This document shows, in pieces, positions 1-5,989 of a DNA stretch of 11,255 nucleotides. Source of the stretch: CAVPPA01 sp963841325 (GTDB taxonomy: Bacteria > Patescibacteriota > Saccharimonadia > Saccharimonadales > UBA4665); assembly GCA_963841325.1 (NCBI GenBank), contig CAWJBZ010000006.1, positions 1-11,255 on the forward strand, given 5' to 3'. Position 1 is the stretch's first letter, and each line of letters starts with the position of its first letter. The translations under genes were made by a program, and so were the position numbers. The notes beneath the pieces were generated by a model, which searched no databases, was not told the origin of the DNA, and saw only the letters and a program-made list of their open reading frames with translations.

Positions 1-134
1 CCTTTGTGAAGTTTTTGATTGGGGTGTGCGACAATGTCAAGGAGATTACCTCCTTCGATAGCTGTTTGGACGTCTTCAAAGCTTATACCACGTTCGATTT
101 TAAGCCAGGTGTTTTTAGCTTCATTCCAATCCAT
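1..134 (-). CDS. BrnT-like toxin (DUF4258 type), 3' end outside window
   Basis: The first 44 codons of a minus-strand gene run off the left edge. The visible protein begins MDWNEAKNTWLKIERGISFE and continues through D-I-V-A-H-P-N-Q. This resembles the start of small BrnT-like toxins, which open with 'WxxxKNxxxxxxxGIsFEdv' and carry an HPN segment before the catalytic strands. Family members are about 90 residues long RNases, usually followed by an antitoxin gene; that gene would lie outside the window to the left. The ATG at 132-134 is chosen because a consensus promoter lies just upstream. No Shine-Dalgarno sequence is visible, so the leader is very short. Only half of the domain is seen, so the family call rests on the N-terminus and on the autoregulation-like promoter. 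Confidence 0.7.
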   Translation of the reverse strand, partial: MDWNEAKNTWLKIERGISFEDVQTAIEGGNLLDIVAHPNQKLHK

Positions 135-149
135 GCGTTTCACAATTAA

Positions 150-178
150 AGTATATGACACTTGATATTATGTGTCAA
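150..178 (-). promoter_or_regulatory. Sigma70-type promoter with embedded operator palindrome for the BrnT-like gene
   Basis: On the minus strand, -35 TTGACA (173-178) and -10 TATACT (150-155) are separated by exactly 17 bases. A perfect 6-bp inverted repeat, TGACAC (156-161) and GTGTCA (172-177), brackets the spacer, so a dimer bound there would cover RNA polymerase contacts. Toxin-antitoxin operons are commonly repressed by the antitoxin or the complex at such a site. The promoter is seen directly; the operator role is inference. Confidence 0.75.
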
Positions 179-193
179 TACTTTACCAAGTTT

Positions 194-215
194 GTAATTT
201 GGGTTCACAAATTAC
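194..215. repeat. AT-rich 8-bp inverted repeat
   Basis: GTAATTTG (194-201) and CAAATTAC (208-215) pair perfectly around a 6-base loop. The hairpin overlaps the stop codon of the doubtful 62-codon frame and lies just upstream of the toxin promoter. It lacks a T tract on either strand, so a terminator role is weak. Confidence 0.4.
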
Positions 216-400
216 TTAATCTTCGTTAAATCATCACTTATTATAATTGGCTTCATAGCTTCAATCTCTGATTTATAAAATGGTATTTCTAGGATGGGTT
301 TAGGGAATTCAATGGCCCTCTGGAGGTCAGTGCGATATCTAGGAGGGCCACATTTCAGATCAGTTTGAGGACAGATTCTAGACACAGCACTCTTTCCCAT
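212..400 (-). CDS. Doubtful small ORF, 62 codons
   Basis: An ATG-started frame fills most of the 347-base gap between the toxin gene and the membrane-protein gene. I do not recognise the product. It is Pro/Ile/Lys-rich with two cysteines (CPQTDLKC) and no hydrophobic segment. No Shine-Dalgarno sequence or convincing promoter precedes it. It ends inside the 8-bp inverted repeat at 194-215. It could be a genuine orphan, a gene remnant or chance; apart from it and the toxin promoter I see nothing in this gap. Confidence 0.2.
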   Translation of the reverse strand: MGKSAVSRICPQTDLKCGPPRYRTDLQRAIEFPKPILEIPFYKSEIEAMKPIIISDDLTKIK

Positions 401-469
401 AAGGGCTTACATTTACAGACACCATAGTTTAATATCGGCAAAACTCAAGAAGTAGCTTATTAACGGGCT

Positions 470-475
470 TATAAT
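470..475 (+). promoter_or_regulatory. -10 box placing transcription start at the start codon
   Basis: A perfect TATAAT ends six bases before the ATG at 482. Initiation 6-7 bases downstream of a -10 box would begin at or next to the A of the ATG, giving a leaderless mRNA. No -35 match is seen at 17 bases and no Shine-Dalgarno sequence precedes the gene. Confidence 0.5.
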
Positions 476-481
476 GCCAGT

Positions 482-1126
482 ATGGTTTCAATTAAGGCGG
501 GCGTCAGCCGGCAGTCGTCCGGTCATCCAGTTTGGTCGCGGGCGCTCTATTATACGGTTTGTAGCCAGCTATGGCTTTATGGCGGTCTGCTAGTTTGCAC
601 CTTACTGTTGCCGCATTATCTGTTGGAGAGTAACGAAGGCGGAGTCAGTAACTACGGCGTTCACTTTTTAACGGTTATTCCATTCAGCTTGGCTTTTGGT
701 CTAGGCGGCTGGTACTTATTGCAGTCGGCTAGGTCGTTGCCAGCTGTTATGAATACCAACCGCAACCTGAAAACAGTCCTGCTAGTAATTGGCTGGTGCC
801 TGATAGCCGTACTGGTGACAACTTATCCCTATAAACTGAACAGGCTACTGGATGATCTGCACATTGTGGCGGCGATACTGCTGTTTAGTGCTGAACTGGC
901 CGCGGCGGCTTGGTTTAGCCTGATACTGGTTCGGGATAAACTTAATCAATGGCTAGCCCTAGTTCAGGCTATCGGTGCTTTACTAGCGCTGTTGACCTTG
1001 ATTGGCTTAATCCATATCTTATTTATCTGTCAAATTATTAGTGGTTTGGCTTTTGCGGCTATACTGTTACGAACCATTTCCTGGGTTACCGGCAACCAGC
1101 CGTCGGGGGCCGCCTGGAAATTGTAA
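482..1126 (+). CDS. Unrecognised six-helix membrane protein (214 aa)
   Basis: An integral membrane protein with about six hydrophobic segments, near residues 24-47, 60-80, 98-114, 125-150, 155-178 and 180-198. The loop between helices 1 and 2 holds the conspicuous polar motif NEGGVSNYG (residues 51-59), followed by a proline-containing second helix. This is faintly like the 'SNY' loop of DUF998-type membrane proteins, but I would not assign the family on that alone. The N-terminal ~20 residues are basic and the last ~12 are polar. The ATG is chosen for its TATAAT box six bases upstream. The protease gene follows on the same strand after 79 bases with its own ribosome binding site. No function can be given. 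Confidence 0.75.
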   Translation: MVSIKAGVSRQSSGHPVWSRALYYTVCSQLWLYGGLLVCTLLLPHYLLESNEGGVSNYGVHFLTVIPFSLAFGLGGWYLLQSARSLPAVMNTNRNLKTVLLVIGWCLIAVLVTTYPYKLNRLLDDLHIVAAILLFSAELAAAAWFSLILVRDKLNQWLALVQAIGALLALLTLIGLIHILFICQIISGLAFAAILLRTISWVTGNQPSGAAWKL

Positions 1127-1192
1127 AATTTCTAAGCGAATTTTTAGGTTAGTTAGTATATTATAGGGGTCAGACCGTCAATTATGGCGGCT

Positions 1193-1200
1193 AAAGGAGA
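1193..1200 (+). promoter_or_regulatory. Shine-Dalgarno sequence deciding a TTG start
   Basis: AAAGGAGA lies five bases upstream of the TTG at 1206 and fixes this non-ATG codon as the start of the protease. The nearby ATG at 1184 is in another frame. An AT-rich TATATTATAG (1157-1166) upstream is a possible -10 region without a clear -35. Confidence 0.6.
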
Positions 1201-1205
1201 CAATT

Positions 1206-2018
1206 TTGCGCAATCAGAAACTGTTAGTCATCGGCATAGGAGGGGTAATACTGCTTAGTGGTCTGTGTGGTGCCCTGGGCGGCTATATCGTCAGCCAGCA
1301 CCAGCAAAGCACCGCTTATGTGGCACCAGTCACTTCCAAAGCCAAACTGACTTCCTCCCAGGGCGGCAGCAGTACGATAGCCAACGAAATCAACCAGATT
1401 GCTCCGGCGGTGGTTAATATTACCACCCAAAGTACTACCTATAGCTTTTTCGGCGGTCCGATGACCCAAGAAGGAGCCGGTACCGGAATGATCTTAACTG
1501 CCAATGGCTATATCCTGACTAATAACCATGTTTTGCCGGTCGATTCCTCGGCGGTGACGGTTACTCTGGCCGGCGGTAAGACCTACACCGCTCAGATTAT
1601 CGCTACTAACGCTGCTCAAGATTTGGCTTTGATTAAGATCAATGCCAGCGGACTACCGACAGTTACTTTAGGTGACTCCGATTTAGCGGTAGTCGGCGAA
1701 AGTGTCATTGCTATCGGTAATGCTCTCGGCCAGTACCAGAACTCGGTGACTCAAGGCATCGTTTCGGGGTTGAACCGTTCGGTAACGGCCAGTGACCAAT
1801 CGGCTTTAACCGGTGCCGAAACACTGTCCGGGCTGCTGCAAACTGATGCTTCCATTAATCCTGGCGATTCCGGCGGTCCGCTGATCGATGTGGCTAGCGG
1901 TACGGTCATTGGCATGGATACGGCAGTGGCCAGCGACGGGCAGGGGTTGGGTTTTGCCATCCCGATCAATCAGGTTAAAAGTTTTGTAGCGCCTTATATT
2001 AACTTAGTCACCAGCTGA
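1206..2018 (+). CDS. Membrane-anchored trypsin-like serine protease of the HtrA/DegP family, no PDZ domain
   Basis: An S1C-type serine endopeptidase expected outside the cytoplasmic membrane, degrading damaged or misfolded envelope proteins. Residues 6-28 form an N-terminal signal anchor, followed by a Ser/Thr/Gln-rich linker to about residue 58. The catalytic triad is complete: His108 in TNNHVL, Asp139 in DLALIKI, and Ser222 in NPGDSGGPL. The protein ends about 20 residues after the last protease strand (GLGFAIPINQVKSFV), so the C-terminal PDZ domain usual in HtrA proteins is absent and the length of 270 residues fits a protease-only form. Translation starts at TTG behind a good Shine-Dalgarno sequence. 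The stop codon lies one base from the stop of the convergent dehydrogenase gene. Confidence 0.93.
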   Translation: MRNQKLLVIGIGGVILLSGLCGALGGYIVSQHQQSTAYVAPVTSKAKLTSSQGGSSTIANEINQIAPAVVNITTQSTTYSFFGGPMTQEGAGTGMILTANGYILTNNHVLPVDSSAVTVTLAGGKTYTAQIIATNAAQDLALIKINASGLPTVTLGDSDLAVVGESVIAIGNALGQYQNSVTQGIVSGLNRSVTASDQSALTGAETLSGLLQTDASINPGDSGGPLIDVASGTVIGMDTAVASDGQGLGFAIPINQVKSFVAPYINLVTS

Positions 2019-2019
2019 A

Positions 2020-2751
2020 CTAGGCTTTAGATTTCATCCAATCATGGGCAAAAGCTTCGGCCTGGCCGGTTTTCAGACAATCGGCAATTAACTGAGCTAC
2101 CAGTTCGGCGCTGTCGGCTGGCGGCGGTTGGTGATCGCCGTTACCGTCACCCCAAGCTTGTTGCCGACCTTCTTTAATGGTATTAGCCTCAAAGGCGGTG
2201 TCGGTAATATAGGGGTAAACTACACTAACCGAAATTTGGCTTTTTTTTAATTCCGATCTCGCGCTCAGCGAAAAATGGGCCAGGGCGGCTTTAATGGCGG
2301 CATAGGCGCTCATATTCGGCAGATGCATTAAGGCCAGTCCGGAGCTGATATTGACTATCGCCCCGCCACCTTGATTGCGCATCAGCGGGATAACTTGCTG
2401 GATGGCCAGCAGTGGACCGATAAAATCTAGATTGAATAGTTCCTGCAGAGTCTTAACGGTAATATCCGGAATAGCGGCGTCGTAACCCTGGCCAGCATTG
2501 TTAACCAGCACATCAACCCGGCCGTAACGCTCCTGAACGGTTTTAACCATGGCCTTAATCTGATCGGGTTTAGTCATATCGGTCGGCACTGCCAGGGAAT
2601 CGGGCAATTCGGCGGCCAGCTTGGTTAGTTTATCTTTAGACCGAGCGGCCAAGGCTACTTTGGCTCCTCGACTGGTTAATAATTTAGCAGCCGCCAGACC
2701 GATACCGCTGGAAGCCCCGGTGACAATCACTACTTTACCCTTAATATCCAT
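2020..2751 (-). CDS. Short-chain dehydrogenase/reductase (SDR), classical type
   Basis: A soluble NAD(P)H-dependent oxidoreductase of 243 residues, the usual length for classical SDRs. Seen in order: the Rossmann glycine motif TGASSGIG (11-18), Arg37 after the second strand in LAARSKD (suggesting NADP(H) preference), NNAG (84-87), the catalytic serine in NISSG (Ser137), and the YxxxK pair Tyr150 and Lys154 in SAYAAIKAAL. The substrate cannot be told from sequence. Near the C-terminus, GDGNGDHQPPP (201-211) forms an unusual Gly/Pro-rich loop in the substrate-lid region. The ATG is preceded by AGGA nine bases upstream. The gene lies 34 bases downstream of the 48-codon small gene on the same strand and may be co-transcribed with it. 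Confidence 0.93.
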   Translation of the reverse strand: MDIKGKVVIVTGASSGIGLAAAKLLTSRGAKVALAARSKDKLTKLAAELPDSLAVPTDMTKPDQIKAMVKTVQERYGRVDVLVNNAGQGYDAAIPDITVKTLQELFNLDFIGPLLAIQQVIPLMRNQGGGAIVNISSGLALMHLPNMSAYAAIKAALAHFSLSARSELKKSQISVSVVYPYITDTAFEANTIKEGRQQAWGDGNGDHQPPPADSAELVAQLIADCLKTGQAEAFAHDWMKSKA

Positions 2752-2785
2752 AATTAATGTTCCTGTTTAAGTTGACCGACCTAGT

Positions 2786-2932
2786 TTAGCTAGCGGACTT
2801 GATGAACGGCTGAAGACTTTTGGGAATCGGTCGGCAGGCGCAGTGCAGCTGGTGCAGGCGGTGCCAGTTCAGCCGCTGCTCGGTGGTCGGCTGCTGGGGC
2901 ATCCGGTTTTGGGAGTGCCAGAGTTTATTCAT
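2786..2932 (-). CDS. Small His/Cys-rich protein (48 aa)
   Basis: A short minus-strand frame starting MNKLWHSQNRMP. The most striking part is H24-x2-H27-x2-H30-C31-x-C33, followed by the basic segment RPIPKS. Clustered His and Cys on what looks like a helix would suit metal binding. I do not recognise a family. It is favoured as real because a TATAGT -10-like box lies seven bases before the ATG, its base composition matches the neighbouring coding DNA, and it sits 34 bases upstream of the dehydrogenase in the same direction. It fills most of the gap between the dehydrogenase and the next plus-strand gene. Confidence 0.55.
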   Translation of the reverse strand: MNKLWHSQNRMPQQPTTEQRLNWHRLHQLHCACRPIPKSLQPFIKSAS

Positions 2933-2939
2933 GATGTTT

Positions 2940-2945
2940 ACTATA
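2940..2945 (-). promoter_or_regulatory. -10-like box for the 48-codon gene and dehydrogenase
   Basis: TATAGT on the minus strand ends seven bases before the ATG at 2930-2932, again implying a transcript beginning at or next to the start codon. No good -35 and no Shine-Dalgarno sequence are visible. Confidence 0.4.
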
Positions 2946-3041
2946 AAGGCAGTATTAAAAATAAAACAGCCGCTACAGCGCTAATAATTGCATAATCGTG
3001 CTGATTGCCGTAATTTAAGATAGCTATAGGAAAAGGGAACG

Positions 3042-3635
3042 ATGTATAAAGACCGAATTAGCCAAAGGGTCAGTTTGGACCAACAGCATCAATTTGAGAG
3101 AGGTATTAATAGATTGGACTTTGCCGCAGCTATTGGTAAGACTATTTTAGAACTTCGAATGAATCCCGAGGCCATTATTGAGATTAATGTTGAACTGGAA
3201 CACTTTGGAGAGGCGACTAAAACCTATAAGGCGCCCAGAGGCTATCTGTTGGCAGTCAGACAGCCGGATGACTGCTTTGAAGTGACTAATGTCATTCTTG
3301 ATCCGGAACTACCCAGTACAGCGCGACTATTCCAAAGCAGTGTGCCTAAACATCAGGCTCAATTAGACCGGCCCTTCCTGTTTTTAGCTGATAAGTTGGA
3401 GATTGATGACTATGATTCACAAACTCTGTCTAATCTAGGTGAAGTATTTGCCTACAGCAGCGGCCTTCACGGTCAATTGCGCTGCCGGATAACCGCCAAT
3501 AGCCATGTTGCCCTGCTGCCCAGACCGGAAGCGTCCGATTGGCCAGTCGATCGGATTGTCAATTGGGCCTATTTGCCAAAGCTAAGTGTTATTGAAGGTC
3601 AGCCAGCTATCAGCCCTTCAGAGGATGACTCCTAA
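3042..3635 (+). CDS. Unrecognised soluble protein (197 aa)
   Basis: Starts at an ATG preceded by AGGAAAAGGGAACG, a plausible ribosome binding site. The protein is acidic and soluble with no signal peptide or membrane segment. Residues ~45-75 (AIIEINVELEHFGEATKTYK) and ~73-90 (YLLAVRQPDDCFEVTNVIL) look like beta strands with conserved-looking aromatic turns, and the middle is an Asp/Glu-rich stretch (LADKLEIDDYDSQ). The C-terminus (SEDDS) is probably disordered. I do not recognise a domain. It stands alone between the divergent dehydrogenase unit and the repeat-rich intergenic region. Confidence 0.7.
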   Translation: MYKDRISQRVSLDQQHQFERGINRLDFAAAIGKTILELRMNPEAIIEINVELEHFGEATKTYKAPRGYLLAVRQPDDCFEVTNVILDPELPSTARLFQSSVPKHQAQLDRPFLFLADKLEIDDYDSQTLSNLGEVFAYSSGLHGQLRCRITANSHVALLPRPEASDWPVDRIVNWAYLPKLSVIEGQPAISPSEDDS

Positions 3636-3636
3636 T

Positions 3637-3790
3637 TACTGAGCAGTTTTAGTTCAACGGTAATTGGTAGTTGATCTAGGCGGCCAGTTATAGTTAGTTG
3701 GTAATTGATTGGAAACTGCCGATTTAGCTTTAAGTTGAAGTGGGAAAATTAGCGTCTATATAGTCAAAGGCAATTGCTGCAGGTCATTTT
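3637..3790 (-). pseudogene. Possible remnant of a beta-rich protein gene
   Basis: On the minus strand a 38-codon open frame without any start codon encodes FSHFNLKLNRQFPINYQLTI and then TGRLDQLPITVELKLLSN before a TAG stop. The alternating hydrophobic/polar pattern looks like real protein rather than chance. Just upstream, another frame reads NDLQQLPLTI before a stop, echoing the later DQLPITV. This would fit a decayed gene with repeated beta segments, broken by frameshifts. It is an impression from sequence texture only, and chance is possible. Confidence 0.25.
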
Positions 3791-3801
3791 AGGGTAATAG
3801 G

Positions 3802-3834
3802 TAAGAGCTTCGCTCTTATATTCTATATATAGAA
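3802..3834 (+). terminator. Two adjacent short palindromes, possible weak terminator
   Basis: TAAGAGC (3802-3808) pairs with GCTCTTA (3812-3818) around TTC. It is directly followed by the 14-base perfect palindrome TTCTATATATAGAA (3821-3834). There is no run of Ts after either stem, so intrinsic termination of the gene ending at 3635 is possible but not well supported. Confidence 0.3.
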
Positions 3835-3875
3835 GGGAGAATTTTGTATATATTCCTAAGGTGTTAATACAGCAA

Positions 3876-4030
3876 AATGGTACGGTAATCGATGACCGTA
3901 CTTTAGTCCATTTGTATCTGTAAGTTTGAAATAATTCGACAGATTACCATAAATTTTTGAGAATAGATTGTATTACTAACAGATATAAATGATTCGAATG
4001 GTACGGTAATCGAGATGTAGTAAAATGGAC
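3876..4030. repeat. Intergenic block with 17-bp direct repeat and nested inverted repeats
   Basis: AATGGTACGGTAATCGA occurs exactly at 3876-3892 and again at 3997-4013. Between the copies, CATTTGTATCTGTAAG (3909-3924) matches the reverse complement of 3976-3991 at 14 of 16 bases. GTACGGT (3880-3886) pairs with ACCGTAC (3895-3901). GTCCATTT (3906-3913) is the reverse complement of AAATGGAC (4023-4030). No open frame explains it. Together with the palindromes at 3802-3834 and the doubtful remnant at 3637-3790, this is what the ~400-base gap holds. It could be a degenerate non-autonomous mobile element or a regulatory region for the gene at 4062. Confidence 0.6.
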
Positions 4031-4045
4031 ATCGTTGGAGCAAAG

Positions 4046-4051
4046 TATAAT
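4046..4051 (+). promoter_or_regulatory. -10 box close to the COG4705-type gene
   Basis: A perfect TATAAT ends ten bases before the ATG at 4062, implying a leader of only a few bases. No -35 is evident. The second copy of the 17-bp direct repeat ends 32 bases upstream of it. Confidence 0.4.
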
Positions 4052-4061
4052 AAGAGAATTA

Positions 4062-4844
4062 ATGATTAATCTCACCCCAAAACCGTCAGCCACCTGGGTA
4101 AAAGCGGTTAAGGTCCCGGCTAAGATAACCATTTACTTCTGGATTATTAAGCTGCTGACCACCGCTATGGGTGAAGCTGCTTCTGATTACTCGGTTCATC
4201 GGTTTAATCCCTATCTGGCGGTAGCCATGGGGGCAGTCATTCTGGTTGCCTGCCTGATCTTACAACTGTCGGTCAAGCGTTATATTGCCGGAGTCTACTG
4301 GCTAGCGGCGGTTGGGGTCAGTATCTCCGGGACAATGGGGGCCGATGTGCTGCATGTCGGCTTTGGGATACCTTATATTGTCTCGGCCTTGTTTTATGCC
4401 GTGGCGCTGGCCGTTATCTTTATCTGGTGGTCTAAAAGTGAGCGGACGCTGTCCATTCATAGTATCAATAGCCGCCGGCGGGAACTGTTTTACTGGGCGG
4501 CGGTACTGGCCACTTTTGCCATGGGAACGGCTACCGGCGATCTGACTGCTTACACCCTCAAACTGGGTTTTTTGACTTCGGGTATCTTGTTTGCTATCGT
4601 TTTTATCCTGCCGGCTATTGCCTACTGGTTGTTTAGAATGAATGCTATTTTAGCCTTCTGGTTATCCTATATCATGACCCGGCCGTTCGGGGCTTCCTTT
4701 GCTGACTGGATGGCTAAGCCACACAGTTTCGGCGGTTTAAACTACGGCGACGGGCCGGTTGGTTTTGTATTAACCGGCTTAATAATTGTTTTGGTAGTCT
4801 ACTTATCGATTACAAAAATCGATACTCAGCGTCAAACCGACTGA
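4062..4844 (+). CDS. COG4705-type multi-pass membrane protein
   Basis: A membrane protein with about eight hydrophobic segments, resembling the uncharacterised COG4705 'membrane-anchored protein' family. Recurrent motifs following or ending helices support this: KVPAKITIYFWIIKLLTTAM then GEAASDY, SGTMGADVLHVGFGIPY, MGTATGDLTAYTLKLGFLTS and TRPFGASFADWM. These look like four divergent copies of a G-x3-4-D unit, which suggests an internally duplicated bundle. Function in the family is not established. The ATG at 4062 is preferred over the in-frame TTG at 4035, because the TTG precedes the TATAAT box at 4046-4051. The 3' end overlaps the convergent 174-codon gene by 13 bases. Confidence 0.85.
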   Translation: MINLTPKPSATWVKAVKVPAKITIYFWIIKLLTTAMGEAASDYSVHRFNPYLAVAMGAVILVACLILQLSVKRYIAGVYWLAAVGVSISGTMGADVLHVGFGIPYIVSALFYAVALAVIFIWWSKSERTLSIHSINSRRRELFYWAAVLATFAMGTATGDLTAYTLKLGFLTSGILFAIVFILPAIAYWLFRMNAILAFWLSYIMTRPFGASFADWMAKPHSFGGLNYGDGPVGFVLTGLIIVLVVYLSITKIDTQRQTD

Positions 4845-5356
4845 TTATCGCTGTCTATTCCGATACTCGTTCCCAACTTAAATTGTACCCATCTAGTACC
4901 AACCTTGCCAAGCAGTTCAGGACGGGGCAAGGGGAGCGCTTGATGCTCACGATAAGCCGCTAAACCGGCATCTTGGTCGAAGGGTAGCACCCGGTAAGGT
5001 CGGTCACTAGGGTAAGCCAATGATGGGTCAAAATCTTTTATCTGAACCGCCAGACTCCAGACCAAATTGCCCAGCACCGTAGAAGCACAAAAAGGCAAGA
5101 AATCAGGGCTAGGGGTATCCTCATGTTCAAGCATAGCTGCAAATAGCGCTTCAGCTTGGTGGTCTCCCCAGTGGAATAACACAGTGTCTATTTGGTCATA
5201 ATTAAAATCGTCGCCGGGTACGACAAACTCTCGGCCGCTACCGCCCAAAACGATTGAACCCCTGCCTCGTTGTTCAGCCGTTAATCCAGCGATATCGAGT
5301 ATATATTTGCGGTGCTGGAACCGAGCTTCAACTCTATCCTCATTAGACATAGACAT
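4832..5356 (-). CDS. Unrecognised soluble protein (174 aa)
   Basis: Starts MSMSNEDRVEARFQHRKYIL; a second in-frame ATG two codons later is equally possible. A purine-rich AAGGAAGG lies 14 bases upstream, farther than usual, with a small GGC/GCC inverted repeat between it and the start that could shorten the distance. The protein is acidic, has no signal peptide or membrane helix, and has many aromatic and Asp residues (DDFNYDQIDTVLFHWGDH near 48-65). No known domain is recognised. Its 3' end overlaps the convergent membrane-protein gene by 13 bases. It follows the 184-codon gene on the same strand after 78 bases. Confidence 0.7.
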   Translation of the reverse strand: MSMSNEDRVEARFQHRKYILDIAGLTAEQRGRGSIVLGGSGREFVVPGDDFNYDQIDTVLFHWGDHQAEALFAAMLEHEDTPSPDFLPFCASTVLGNLVWSLAVQIKDFDPSLAYPSDRPYRVLPFDQDAGLAAYREHQALPLPRPELLGKVGTRWVQFKLGTSIGIDSDNQSV

Positions 5357-5434
5357 TATTTAGGCAACTGCCTTCCTTTCCGTGGTGATTAAGGGGTTTG
5401 GTCATCATAATTGTAGATAATCCGCCGTAAGCTA

Positions 5435-5989
5435 CTAAAAATCTGTCTTACGTTTTCGATCTGGATTGACTGGAGATTCTGGCACTAAGCCGTGATCTAC
5501 CAGGTAGGTTTGCAGTTGTTCGGGATAAGTTTCCAGGTTAATAATGATTTCGTTAGTCCGCTGGTTGATCCGGACTGGATCCAGTAGATAATTGGGTGGA
5601 TCTACCGACTCAGTAGCAGCCTGGATTAAGCCGAGTAGATGTTCAGCGACCGCATCGGCATACCCGGGTCGGTTAACCGCCTCACCTCCGATAAAGATAT
5701 CTGACAGATGTTGCGGTTTATGGCTTTCATAATCCTTGCGCTGAGCATGCGTCTGAAGCGGGCCAATCACAAATTTGGTGATACTACCTTGCTCAAGGTC
5801 ATGCACGACACCACTCCCCGATAGTCTGGAATAATCTACCGTTACCGTACCAGTATTTTCGTACCCGAATAATTCTTCTCTTTGCTCCGAAACGGTAATT
5901 CCGTCCATCATAACCACAAACCGTTGACCATTGAGGGTAATATAATTGGTTGGCGCCGGTCTTTCTGGTTTTGGCGGCAGATTTTCCAA
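5435..5989 (-). CDS. Unrecognised soluble protein (184 aa)
   Basis: Starts at TTG (5987-5989) with GAGG four bases upstream; no ATG gives a comparable length. The protein has a Pro-rich start (MENLPPKPERPAPTNYITLN), a probable beta-rich middle (QRFVVMMDGITV, TGTVTVDYSRLSG), an amphipathic helix near 110-125 (YADAVAEHLLGLIQAATES) and a basic tail (DRKRKTDF). I do not recognise a family. Base composition matches the GC-richer backbone rather than the AT-rich cassette upstream. The first 64 codons overlap the read-through tail of the restriction enzyme in another frame, and the sequence texture favours this frame as the real one. Confidence 0.7.
   Translation of the reverse strand: MENLPPKPERPAPTNYITLNGQRFVVMMDGITVSEQREELFGYENTGTVTVDYSRLSGSGVVHDLEQGSITKFVIGPLQTHAQRKDYESHKPQHLSDIFIGGEAVNRPGYADAVAEHLLGLIQAATESVDPPNYLLDPVRINQRTNEIIINLETYPEQLQTYLVDHGLVPESPVNPDRKRKTDF

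Noticed and set aside
1224..1969. Minus-strand frames of 81 and 72 codons inside the protease gene
   Set aside because: They are antisense to a protein with an intact catalytic triad, have low-complexity sequence and no start signals.
3944..4132. Minus-strand 62-codon frame across the repeat block and the start of the membrane-protein gene
   Set aside because: Overlaps the direct repeat and the COG4705-type coding sequence; composition looks non-coding and there is no start signal.
4312..4545. Plus-strand 77-codon frame within the COG4705-type gene
   Set aside because: Same strand, shifted frame inside a well-supported membrane protein; no ribosome binding site and no recognisable sequence.
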